Source: Tetraselmis striata | Lineage: Eukaryota > Chlorophyta > Chlorodendrophyceae > Chlorodendrales > Chlorodendraceae | Direction of reading: 5' to 3' | DNA: 64,000 nt | NCBI GenBank assembly: GCA_006384855.1 | Contig: VCJN01000275.1 | Span: forward strand, 62,001 to 126,000 | In this document: in pieces, positions 11,032 to 22,304 of the stretch | How the letters are laid out: each line of letters opens with the position of its first letter | How positions within the stretch are numbered: position 1 is the stretch's first letter | The notes under the pieces: generated by a model | The model's input: the letters and a program-made list of their open reading frames with translations, nothing else | Database searches by the model: none | Told to the model about the DNA's origin: nothing | Program-made: the position numbers and the translations under genes

Positions 11032-12773
11032 TCACCTGGAGTTTCCGCTGGAGGACGGTCGAAAGTTGCCGCGGAGGTGCTGGTAGCCGGCGAGGCCACC
11101 CGAGCCGGGCGGGCCGGCGAGGTCTTTGAAGGGGCTGCCGCCGGGCGCGCCCTGCATGGCGCCCACCTTGGGCGTGTTGTTGCCGGTGGGCGGCGTCGCG
11201 GCGCTGCCGGCGGAGAAGGGAGAAAAGCTGACGGAGGAGGCCGAGCCCGAGGTGGGGGAGCCAGAGGGGCTGGCGCAGCGCGGCAGAGGGGGGGCGCCAT
11301 GGTCCTGTGGTTCCGCACAAGTAGAGGCGAGGGCGTCAGCAGATACAGGGCAGACGGACGAGGACAGCATCAGCATGGCATTGAGCATGACTGCATGCCA
11401 TGGGCAGCTCAACCAGGCGCGGAATATCGGTGTTGGAGACGCATCGATGGCGCGCCGGGCGGGGCAATTAGTGAGTCGGTGAGCGGCAGCAGCACCTCAT
11501 CGCCGTCCTGAGAGGCCTCCAGCTCCTCCGCGGCCTTCTGCTCCTTAGTGGGCAGCCGCAACCGCGGCGGCGGGCTCAGGTCCTCGCTGCCCGGAGAAGT
11601 TACCCCCGCAGCTGGCGTTGCTACCGCGGCGTCGGGGCCGGTGAGGCGGCGCCCGCTGCGTGGGCGGCCGGAGCTGGAGGGCGCCCCTGCTCCTGGCGCG
11701 GTTGCAGGCGGCTCCGGCGGCCGCGTCCACGACTCGGGGATCTCAAACGACGGCATTGCACGCACACCTGCTGCAACCTGAACGGGGACAACACCAGCAA
11801 CATCAAGAAGAAGTTGAAGGCAAGAGAGTGGTATCCGTTCGAGCAAAGGAATACCGGAGCAGTGATGCGCCAGGAGCGGTCGCTCTCCAAAAGTCCCCCC
11901 TCCCTCCCCCAATACACCCCCCCCCCCCCCACCCCCCCCCCGGCCCCCCCCCCACCCCCCACCCACCCATACACACAAGTATAAAAGGGTCCTCACTGGC
12001 GCCTTGGGCGGAGTCCGGCCCTCAAGCGCCGCCAGCACCGCCTCTCCGCTCGCAAGCTCCGCCGCGGTCCGGCCGTCCTCGTTGGTGGCGGCGGGGTCCG
12101 CGCCCGCGGCCAGCAGCACCGCCGCCGTCTCCGCGTGGCCGCCCACCGCCGCGTAGTGCAGCGCTGTGTACGCCGCGCAGTCGCGCGCCTCCAGCGCCGC
12201 GCCCGCCGACAGCAGCGCGCTCACGATGCTCGCCTCCCCCCACGCCGCGGCGTGCAGCAGCGGTGCCCCCTGCGTGGCGTGCCCCACCTGCTCGCCACAA
12301 AAGCATTGGAACAGAAAGAGGGGATCCGCTCAGTCTACAGAGAGCTTTGCTGCTGCAGCGTGCCGGAGCATCATCCGCCCCCAGCCATCCCCGCCCTCCG
12401 CAACCACTCAAGCAGCCGCAAAACCGCCCCCATTGTTGCGCAATTCAGTCCGCTCGGGGGCGCCCGCCTCCCCGGACAGATGCCATTGGAGGGCACATGA
12501 CCTCACCCCCCTTCTTGCGCCATCATAACAATGCCCCAGCACATGTTGTCCACGGCTCACGTCTAGGTCCCATGGGATTCCCTCCACGTTTGCTGGCTTC
12601 AGGCCATAACAACAACAACCTCACACATGGGTACAGACAAATACACGAAAAAGCACACGCATAGTCGCTATAGGCGTGATATCTGGAGGACTCGGGTGTT
12701 TTTGAAGTGAAGTGCAGTAATAACTTCAATAACCCGCAGGTAAAGCATTACTGCACACCTTCCTCCCCCTCCC

Positions 12774-12819
<46 letters not shown>

Positions 12820-15240
12820 TGCGGATGACGTCGTGGCAATGCACTACCATCACAATATCTCAATGCTTTCCTTGCAGCTTGGTTGTCACTCTCTACCCAG
12901 CGTGCTTGTAATGGCCAGTGAAGTGACACTGCTTCCGCAGAAACATCACACAGCGGCATGCCAGCTTCCATCTCATGCCGCGTGGAGTTGTCGCAGCCGC
13001 CGGGGGAGGAGGGGAGGGGGAAGGTATGGGCGCGCACCTCCGTGTCGGCGCCGGCGCCCAGCAGCGCGGTTACCAGGCTGAGCCGCCCCAGCGCGACGGC
13101 CTCGTGCAGCGCGGTGCGGCCGGTAACGGGGTGGCGGTCGTTGATGCCGATGACGGGGCCGCGGGGACTGCCGCCGCGCAGGTTGCCGATCACCGCACCC
13201 AGCCGGCCGTCGTCCTTGCTGCGCACCGCGTCCACCAGGAACTGCGCCGGCCGGCTGGCGGGGGCCGCCTGGGGGCGCATGCAGCAGGACCGGCGGAACA
13301 AAAGGAGGAGAGGGAGAGGAATGAGCAGTTCTTGCAAGGATTGGGGATGTCCATGGAGAATTGAGGGTGTGTGACTGCTTGTGGGCCTCAATGCCCCTGA
13401 CCGGCAGGAGCAGAGATGTATGGCAGTACACAGCTGTAGGGAGGAGATCAAAGGAACGAGAGGAGTCGGGTGTGGTGCGTGGGGAAAACAGTGCCTGTGT
13501 GTGTGGGTGGGTGTGGGTGGGTGTGGATGTGGGTGTGTGTCTGTGTCAGTGTGTCTGTGTGACCCGGAAGGGGGGAGGGAGGCAAGCTCGTGCCAGCTAA
13601 TCCCGTCACACACCCCGTCCTGCCAGGCCGGCGTTTGGGGTCCTCCCTCTCCCTCACTCAATGCACACGGAAAGGGTGCCTCTTGAAGAGGGGGAGATCA
13701 GACAAACTGATGAAGGGCCTGGAGCGCCAGGTGGCTAAAGGGCATCATGCGGTCGCAACAGTGCGAGTCGCACATGCGCATCGAGCATGGCAGTAATTCC
13801 GCGCGATGGCTGGCAGCAAATGCGGTCGCATGCAATCGGCAGCCTGAGGGTTCACGCCAGGCGCAGCGCCCTCCTCCAGCGCTCAGGTGCCCCAGCTCTT
13901 TGTGACCCTACCGCTCGATGAGGGTTGGTGGGATTCTCTCCGAGAAAGAGGAGGAGGGAGGCAGGGGGGGGGGGGGGGGGGGGGGGGGATGGGCGCACCT
14001 TGGGCGAGGGCACCATGATGTCGGAGCTGGCGGAGGTTGGGCGGGGGAAGGCGGGCGGCTGGTGAAGGCGCAGCCGTGGCGGCTGCGGCGGCGGCTGCTG
14101 TGACGACTGCGGCGGGGGCTGCTCCTCGCGCGGCGTCCGCACGTACTTGCTGCGCCGGAAGCCCTCCCGGCTGGCGGAGGGCGCGTCGCTGCTTGGCGGC
14201 GACGCCTGCGGAGGGCGTGGCACCGCCACCTGGGGCCCTGCCCCCGCCTCCGGGCCCGCTGCCGCCGCCGCCTGGTAGCGCAGGCGCGAGGGCCCCGCGG
14301 AGGGGCCGCGCTCCGTGCGCGCAGAGGGGCTGCGCCGCGACGGGGGCGCCTGCCCTGCCTCCACGGTCGGGCCTGCTGGCACCGCGGCACCCGCTGCCCT
14401 GGCGGCTGCGCCCTTGGGCGAGGAGGGTGCGGAGGTGATGCGCCTCAGGGTGCGGCCACCGCCTGTACCGGCGCCACCGTCGCCACTGCCCGTCGCCTCG
14501 CCCGTCACCTGCAGTGCTGGAGCGCCACCGGCGGCGCCTCCCCGCAGCTCCCGCGAAGCCCTCTCGGCAGCCCGGCTGGCGTCGCTGCCGCTGCGCCGAT
14601 GCTCTGTGCTGCTCCGCCGCCGCCCTCCAGCTGGCCCAGCCGGTTCTGCACCTGCTGCCGCCGCGGAAGTCTCGCCCCGGCTCGAGGTGCCGCCCGCCAG
14701 CAGCGACTGGCTGAGGGGGTCACCCTCCAGCGAGGGGCGCCGGGCAGCGGCAGCCCCCCAGCCCTCGTGCTTCAGCTTGGTCAGCGAGGCGCGCGGGATG
14801 CCCTCCGCGGACTTGCGGCGCTGCGGGGAGGGGTCGCGCGAGGGGGCACGGCCGCCGTTGCCGCCACCGCTGCTGGCCGTCGTTGCCGCCGCGCTGCGCT
14901 CCGCCTCTGCCAGCTCCTTCACCGCGCCATCATAGATCTCCTGCGGGGGCAATGGTACCGTGCTATGGGGTCAGGCGGATACCCAACCGCCGCCGGATCT
15001 GATCTGTTCCCCATTCCCTGCTGCTGCTGCAGCTGCTGCTGCCTGATGCACGGCAATGTGGGTCCATGCCCCCCGCAGGCGACGGCCATGCGCGGCAAAG
15101 AGGGCGCGGCGCATTGGGCCCACCTGTGGCCGCTGCGGCCTCGGCGAGCGCGCCCTACGGCGCACGACGTCCATCCCCGCGCCACGTCCGGCGCTCGGGT
15201 TGAGCATCCTCTCCCCCAGCAGCCCGCCGCCCTCCAACAT
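11032..15240 (-). CDS. Ankyrin-repeat protein with long disordered Pro/Ser/Ala-rich regions, multi-exon
   Basis: Reading the minus strand, exons at 15240-15124, 14940-13999, 13268-13038 and 12287-11997 join in phase 0 with good sites: CCACAG|GTGGGC, CGCAG|GAG, AAG|GTGCGC, CCCAG|GCG, GAG|GTGCGC, AGCAG|GTGGGG and CCA|GTGAGG. The first two exons give 353 residues of Ser/Pro/Arg/Ala-rich, probably disordered sequence. The next two give about three ankyrin repeats: TGRTALHEAVALGRLSLV, then QGAPLLHAAAWGEASIV, then AAYTALHYAAVGGHAETA. The repeat spans the splice junction cleanly, which supports the model. Further low-complexity exons follow. One starts at about 11767 (PSFEIPESWTRPPEPP...), and one near 11.3-11.04 kb ends in GNFRPSSSGNSR and a stop, or at a strong donor CTCCAG|GTGAGC. 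Their exact joins are uncertain. The start ATG at 15240 is the first in frame. Role unknown; ankyrin repeats suggest protein binding. Confidence 0.75.
12777..12818. repeat. (TG)n microsatellite in ankyrin-gene intron
   Basis: About 21 perfect GT/TG dinucleotides lie in the intron between the two ankyrin exons (12288-13037). Confidence 0.95.
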
Positions 15241-17709
15241 CCCCCGACCCTCAGCAACTGCGGTGCGGGGAGCTACCAAGCCCAGCAAGCGCGCCCCCCG
15301 GCCTCCTCAGCCGGCCGCCATGCGCCCTGAGGTTGCCGCCGCCCTGCGCGGCCAAGGCACTAGCGCGCCATCCCCACAGGTGCGGCGTCAGCGCCCACAC
15401 CAATTGGGCACCTTTACCCCTTCCCTTCCCCCTTGCCCAAAGGGGGCTGAGCTCAGCACACTAGCAGGAAGGGCCAGGAGGAGGAGTGAATGAGGGGCCA
15501 GCTGAACGAAAGAAGCGCTCCAGGGGCGTCCGCATCAGAGGGATCGGGAGAATGCGGCCCAGGCTTGGGCAGGTTCGGGCTGAGTGCGTGTTCTTTTGGG
15601 GTTGTAGGGTGGGCGGGGCGGGGGCGGGGGAAGGAGGGGGAGGGGGCAGCAAGGGGATGAGCGCCGGGCTATCTAGCAGCAGCAGCGGTACTGGGTACGG
15701 CACTGGTAAAGCTTTGCATGTCGCGGATGAAAGGAACTTGGGGCGTCGGCCTAGGCATCAGGTGGCGCAGCTGTGGTAAATGGTTGGGTGCAGATTGCAA
15801 AGTGAACCGAGTGGACCATGAACATGAGCTAGGCTGGGCTGGGCTGGGTGGTGCTACTCGTACCTATATTGTTGGTTGGATGCTCCGCCGCTGTTACTCG
15901 TCGTATCACGTCGTAGTATCACGAGAAGCCAGGAGACCCGGAATAAAGGGGGAGAGGGGGGGAGGGGCACTACTCGCCCGGAGCAGCTCCGGCGTGTGTT
16001 ACGCAGATGGGCACCGAGCTACCGATTAAGCGCGAGCAGCCAAGCACTGGACACGAGGTGCCAGTGGGATGGGCAGTGAGTCAGACTGGCATTCCCACTG
16101 CTCGTCACTGCAGCGCTCTAGGGCAGGTTGCCCTCGACGTTGTGTAGTGATGCTGAGGAGTCGCATGCGCACTTGTCCGGCACTCGCAGTGCAGTACTTG
16201 AATTAGAACTTCAAGTCGTCGTCTCGTCGGGCTGTATATTACACCGCCAGTGCAGTAGTATGTGTGATGATTGTGATTGTCCGCAATACATGCGTAATCT
16301 ATGCATCATGATGCTGCGGGATCAATTGTCGAATAGTACCCGGATACTACTACTTAGCACCAAGCACGCGCTACAGGCCCACAGCGAGTGAAATCATAAT
16401 CATCGTACCCGGGTACAGGTAGCCACTAGTCCAAGTCCTCGTCGACGATTAGCTGGCGCAAGCAGCAGCAGCACTAGTTTTAAACTTTTTGGTTACAGGG
16501 AGAGCGTCCGGAGAATGCACGCAAAGTACTGGGGGAGGAAAAAGCCTACATTAGCACTAGTTTTCGCTAAGTTTCGCAGCAGCGTGCATCGTCGCACTGT
16601 CTCTTCGTCCCGATCGCTTTTTTGCTTTATACCGTACAGCCGAGCACACCCACAGCTGCAGCAAGCACGCATCTTGGCTGGTCCGGTGCCCCGAGATTTC
16701 TCAGGGCGACGGAGGCGCAGCATGGCTGCAGGCCGCCGCCGACAGGTGGCCTTGCCCCGGACCCATGCTCGGAGCTGGAGTTTAACGGCGGCGGCGGCGA
16801 GCGGGTTCGTGGGCTTCGGGCTGGAGCCATGGTGGGGCCGCCTCCCCGCCACGCTCCCGCCACCCCCGCCTGCCGGCGCGAATATCACTCCACTCTCACA
16901 GGGCCGCGCCGGACGCGAGCCGGTCCCAGATCATCAGCGTCCGCACGATATTGAGCCTCCGCCCTAGTCCTTTCGCCTGCGCGCGCCCAGTTGAACACGC
17001 GCTTTTGCGCCGTTCTTTAGCGCGCGCAGTGGCATACGGACAGGGAAGGCTCGTGTCTCGTTGGCCGGCAAGCTTCGGGTTGCCCACTCGACGACATTGC
17101 TGCACGATCCTTCCGCACGCGCTGGCGACGCGCAACCCCATTACGGGGGCTCGATAGTCTGTCTGGCTTTTCCGTGGGGACGAAAGGGCGGTCTCCACGC
17201 TGCCCACCTGCCTCCACCGCGGGTACACCGTGATGCCGGCGGTTCGCCCGGCCGCCCGCCCCACCTGCTGCCACACAGACGCTCAGGCCGCGATGCCTGC
17301 CGCTGCAGGGACACCCTGGTGGGTGGGAGCGATGTCACCGTGTCGAATCATGTTCGCGACAAGGGGCGTACCCGGCGTCGCGGCCTGCCGAAGGCCGGGG
17401 CCGAGGTGTGCGTGTGCGGCGTGGCGGCGGCGGCTGGCTTCCACTTGCTGCACCGTCGCCTGCGCCGCAAGGTGCGCGAACCCTGCACAGGATGCGAACG
17501 CGGCAAGGGGGTGAAAACGGATGTCGCCCGACTTGCAGCTGAGAATAACATCAGCACTTGTGAAGCGCTCAGGGCAGATGGCAGGTTCCGCTGGGGTTCA
17601 CACTGCTTCGCATTTAATTCATGTTGCCGGTATTTGCCGATTCTTTTAGTAATCCAGTCAAACAATCAGGTCCAATTCTTTGAGTCCGTAGGGGGTAGAG
17701 GGGCGTCTG
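15241..17709. other. Intergenic between divergent genes, low-confidence ORFs
   Basis: The region lies between the minus-strand ankyrin gene and the plus-strand coiled-coil gene, so it should hold both promoters. No protein is recognised. An open plus frame at 17061-17783 contains EPCTGCERGKG, loosely like a CxxCxxGxG zinc motif, but its upstream half looks random and it overlaps the next gene in another frame. A minus-strand frame at about 17490-17290 also reads plausibly. Gtacccgggtac at about 16406 resembles the motif near 525. I would not call a gene without transcript data. Confidence 0.4.
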
Positions 17710-20700
17710 ATGAGTGCCGCTGCCGCTGCTACCCCGCAACAGGGCAAGGGCGCGCTTCTTCTGGAGCCGGCAGAATCGTGTGAGCCCACAGCCGTGCTAA
17801 ACGCCGACATAGCTGCGCAAGAGGAGCCGGCGGGCGAGCCACCACAGGCGGAGCACAGCGACCGCAGCGACCTTCTGCGCTGCTACTCCTCGCCCAGCAA
17901 GACTCCACGCACGCTGAACATGCCAATGCACAGCGCCAGCCCGCCAGAGCGGCCGCCGGCCTCTGTCGAAAGGGCGTTGTTCCAGAGCGCTGGTGACTCG
18001 GGCGAGGCGCCGGCCAGGCAGCAGCAGGTGTGGGACAGCGCGGAGGGGCTGGCCTGCAGCATGAGCCGCGCCAAGGCGGCCAACAACGCGGCGATGGCCG
18101 CGCTGATCGGCTCGTGCGAGGCCTTGTGTGGCCGGCAAGGCCGGCAGCCGCTGGATGTGCCTGCGCTGCGGGCCGTGCTGTCTACTTCGCTGCGGGAGGA
18201 CAGCCTGGTGGAGGGCCTCATCGCACGGGTGCAGGCCATCGAGGACGCTCGCAGTAAGGTAGTCTTCCTCGCAGCTGCCGGGCGGTGTGCGTACAGGCGG
18301 GTGTCTGTCTGTTGCATCGCCCGTCGCGGCATGATGGCACGCGCACCCCTGCACGAGCATGCGCTCGTCATGGCTGACCTGCGCCGGCTCCCCTTCGGCC
18401 TACCCGTGCCCTCGCATGTCAGGAGACGGCCGCCACCCAAGCGGGCACGGATGCTCTGCAAAAGCGGCTCGATGCCTCACAGCAGGAAGCGGCGGACCTG
18501 CGCAACGAGGTGTGGGATGCTATCCTCTCCCATCGACCACTGTCTTGAGCTATTTACATACTTGTTCATAGCGGCTGGTACAATTGCATGCAATATGTAA
18601 CGCAAAATAGCCTCTGCCTGCCGCATTATGCTTTCGGCTGTGTTTCGGTTTCAACTGGTTTTGGGATGTTAGCCGCCAGCCATCATTGCCACCCGAAACC
18701 CGGGGTCGATCACTGCAAGGCAGGCGGCGTTCTCCTGAGCGCGCTGCCCCGTCCCCTCCCGCCGCCTCCTGCAGCTTGAGGCGGTGCACTTTGTGCAGCG
18801 CGCCGCCACGGCGGAGGTGGCGTCGCTGCAGCGGAGGGTGGCGGTGCTGGAGGGCGCGCTCGTGGAGGCGGACGCCGCAGCCCGCGGTGCGCTCGGGACG
18901 CTGGACGTGGCGCTCGATGACTTTGGCAAGCTGCAGCGGCTGTCGGCGCAGATGCACGCTCAGTCCTCTCTCCAGCAGCAGGTGTGATGCCGAGCCACAC
19001 CCGGGCAGCAGTCCTTTCTCGTGGTGTCAGTGCTGGTGTAGGCAAACTGTCCATTAATTTAGTTCTCCAGAGAGAGAAAGCCGATACATGGAGCTGTAGG
19101 TGGTTTAAGGGCATCACCGCATCCCAAATGGGCAAGCCGCACAGCCCTCATTCGAGTTCTCAATTGCTCCAGTTGCTGTCAGTGTACGAAAATTGTCTAA
19201 ATGTAAGCTGTCCATTCTGTACGCGAGACATGACATGCCAAGCGACGTGGGTCATGTTAGGCCTCGGAGACCGGCTCTGTCAACCGGCCATGGCATTTAT
19301 GGCTTGCTGTGGTGGGATGGTCCCAACTGTGCCGCAAAGGGATTGGCGTCGCTCGCTAGGCCCCCCCGGCCCGCTTTTCTCCGCTCTTCTGGTCGCTGAA
19401 TCTCCCCCCTTTCCCTCCCCTCCCGTCCTTTTGTCTTGGGCTGCCGTGCCCCGCAGGCAGCAGTGGAGGCGTGCGCCTCGGAGCATAGACTGACGATCGC
19501 CGACCTGCGCGAGCAACTGCGGGCGGCGGAGCAGCGCACGCGGAAGCAGCAAGAGCAGGTGGACCACAGTCTGACGCAGGTGGTGGGCTGCCTGCACCGC
19601 GCCGCGCCAACCAGCCGGGAGCGGTGTATGCCGCCGCTTTGCTGTCCATCGTGACATGATAGAGGGAGCGTTTGGGTGGTAAGTCAAGATGCCTTGCTGA
19701 CAACCCAGCCACGCTTCTCCAGGTGTCCGCCACGCACTCGATGAGCCGCGTGCAAAAGGAGGTGATATACCGCCTGCGGGAAGAGGTCTCTCAGCTGCAG
19801 CACGCGCAGCGCGCCGCGTGGGCTGCCGCGACAGCGCCGAGCAGCGAGCCGCGCCACGCGGAGCTTGTCGCCGCGTTGAATCATGCGATCGGCTCAGTGC
19901 GGCAGTTGGCTGGCGGCGGTGAGCCCGACGACCAGGCGGCGCTTATTGTCCAGCTGGAGTCGCAGCTGGTGGAGCTGCTAGAGCAGCAACGGAGACACAA
20001 GCTGCGGCGCTCCTTGGACGCCAAGGCCCCGGACAGGTGGCGTCCTGCCACAGTGCATCAAGTGACGATAGGGCCGAGTTAATAGTTCGTTTCTATAAGA
20101 CATTCATGTCGGGGCACAACGGACAGCATCACTGATGATTCCCATGCCGATATGTCATGGCAGGCAATCTACGCCTCTGTCAGCAGCGGACAGTGCTGGC
20201 AACGCCGCCGTTGACGACGCTGACGACGGTCTCTTTGGCTTTATGCCAGTGACCGAGATGTCGCGCATTGCCGCCCTGCTTTTGGCCGTCAGCTGCGACA
20301 CGGAGGCCGCCCGTGGTAAGCGCCCGGTACGGAGCTGCGCTCCTGCTCTGGCTGGCAACAGCCCGTCGCAGGCGGCTCGGCAGGCGGCGGAGGAGCTGGC
20401 GGGCATGTTGGCGACGTCGCGGGGGCTGGCGGAGGTCGTGGTCAAGGCGGGCGGCGTGGGGATCCTGTCTCGACGCCTGGCGTGCATTGACAGCAGCCGC
20501 GGCAGTGCGGCGGAAGGGAACGCCGAGCAGGGGCTGCGGCCCGCGCTGCTCGCCGTGCTCCGTCGTCTCGTCGACGACGGCAGTCAGGGGAGCAAGGCGC
20601 TGTCGGAGTTGGCGACGTCGGATGGGGTGCCCATCCTCACGGCGGTGCTGTCTGGCCGAGGGGCCGACGCGGACGACCGCCTCGCGGCAGCGCGCATTCT

Positions 20701-21219
20701 GTGCGCACTTTCGTCGAGGCCGTGGTGCTGGGCAGAAATGGCGTCCCAGGTGACAATCCCGACCATCGTCGGACCTGCCAAGGAATTCCTTTGCATTGCG
20801 GGGCTGTGCCAAGGGAAATCATTCGCGGAATAGACGGTCGCTGATTACGCTATTTGTGGCCCATGCAGGGCGCGACGAGGGCGCTGGTGAGCGCGCTGGA
20901 TACGGACCGGCCCGAGGACGCGGAGCTGGTGGAGCTGGCAACGCTTAGCTGCGCGCGCCTGGCGGCCGACGCGGCGAGCCTGGAGGCGATACGGCGCGCG
21001 GGTGGCCGCTGGCTGCTGGGTGCCACCGCCCGCGCGAGGACGAGCAGCGCCGCGGCGAGGGAAGCGGCCCGGTGGGTGCTGCAGGCGCTGGATGCCGAGC
21101 CGTCTGACGGCACTCGGGCGCCCTCTCTCACAATGCGTGCCCCGGAGGAGCAGGCGCCGACAGGCGCGGTATGGGTGGTAGACAGCCCCATGCGAGGTGG
21201 TAAGCAGCAGATCGTGTGA
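17710..21219 (+). CDS. Coiled-coil / armadillo-like repeat protein, seven exons
   Basis: Coding exons are 17710-18258, 18423-18509, 18775-18981, 19457-19579, 19723-20036, 20194-20749 and 20869-21219. Junctions are GT-AG and all frames agree: phase 0 everywhere except phase 2 at 20036/20194, where the acceptor GCGGACAG|T restores it. The product is about 728 residues. Residues 1-183 are partly low complexity with an Ala-rich helical end. About 184-427 is a coiled coil (TDALQKRLDASQQEAADLRNE, LREQLRAAEQRTRKQQEQ, VIYRLREEVSQLQH). After about 445 the sequence is helical with an ARM/HEAT flavour (SRIAALLLAVSCDTEAA, LAEVVVKAGGVGILSRRL, LAAARILCALSS, LVELATLSCARLAADAASL). This order resembles cytoskeletal or centriolar scaffold proteins, but no family is identified. 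It converges with RAD50. Confidence 0.8.
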
Positions 21220-22304
21220 ATAGCCGCTGTGAGACGCTCAAGACTGACGCATGTGCTTCGAAAATATCAGTGTGTGTGAAAATATGGACTATACACGCTC
21301 TGCCATTCGCCGGGTGAGAACCTAACGAAAAACATAAACATTGCGACACTGTTGCTGCGCTTGTCATGATGATGATTTGTGCGCTTGCCTTGCGCCGAGA
21401 TGTTCACGCCCCAGTGTCCAAGCCGATGCCCGAGTCCCGGTGTCCAAGCCGGCTCCCATATTTCGCAATGCCACACAGCATTATCATCCTCACCCCCGGT
21501 CCAGTTAGACCTGGGAATAAGCACCGTTTGGCCACACACCGCGCATGATCCTTTATTAGTTCCAGTAACTGTCTGTCCGCTCGGTGGGATCCACAGTTGC
21601 TTGGTCTCTCAGCAGCTGTTTGTGCCACGGTTGTGGTTGAGAGGGGGCTAGTTTTGGTCGCTGGCGGTTGTGACTGAGAGAGAGCAGACCTCAGATGTAT
21701 GCCCATCCCCTTTCCTTTCTCTTGCAGTCCCTGCTCAGCCCCTTGAATCTTGCCCTCGCCCATTGCATCCTGATAGCGTGTAGGTCTATGTAGGTTGAAG
21801 ACAGCAGAGGGTGCCAACCGGACAGCACCAGAGGTACACACCATGTGGGATAACAGTGACGCCCCTCAGCCATTCCGCCCCGTGCATTCGAGCCCTCTCG
21901 GTGCCATGCTCACATTATATGAAGGTCTCCCTGTCTACCTATCTACCTGCCAGTTGGGTAGATGCACATTGCGTGTGAATGGTGAGAGTTGCAGTCCAAG
22001 ACTACACACTTACATTGGCCGTGTCTACGGTCCAGTGCTCTCAGCCAGCCCCGTGCGAACACTGCAGAAAACGGTAGACATTGTCAAGCTGTGCCACTCT
22101 CTCACAGCCAACAGTAGTCGGCCGCTGGGTGAGTGCAGCTCGACTTGCGGGCCAGATGCCCAGGAGTTGGTGGCCATTGATGATGATGCGGCGTGTGCCT
22201 TCCCGAATACCATGAGAAGTGTGCCTTCTCGAGGGTGGTAGTTCACGGCTCATGCGGCGAGGGCGGCCTGATGGCCGGAATGGCTCTCCTTCAAGAGGCC
22301 CCGG
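21220..22304. other. Intergenic between converging 3' ends
   Basis: This 1.1-kb stretch separates the stop of the coiled-coil gene and the stop of RAD50 and should hold both 3' UTRs. The open frame at 21795-22241 has no recognisable feature. No terminator or repeat stands out. Confidence 0.5.

Noticed and set aside
17061-17783. Plus frame of 240 codons with EPCTGCERGKG, considered as a DnaJ-type zinc protein
   Set aside because: Only one CxxC unit, random-looking flanks, and overlap with the start of a well-supported gene in another frame.
20316-20371. GTAAGC...CGCAG inside the ARM-like exon looked like a 56-bp intron
   Set aside because: Removing it (or ending at the other nearby CAGs) breaks the frame, while reading through keeps one open frame joining two sensible halves.
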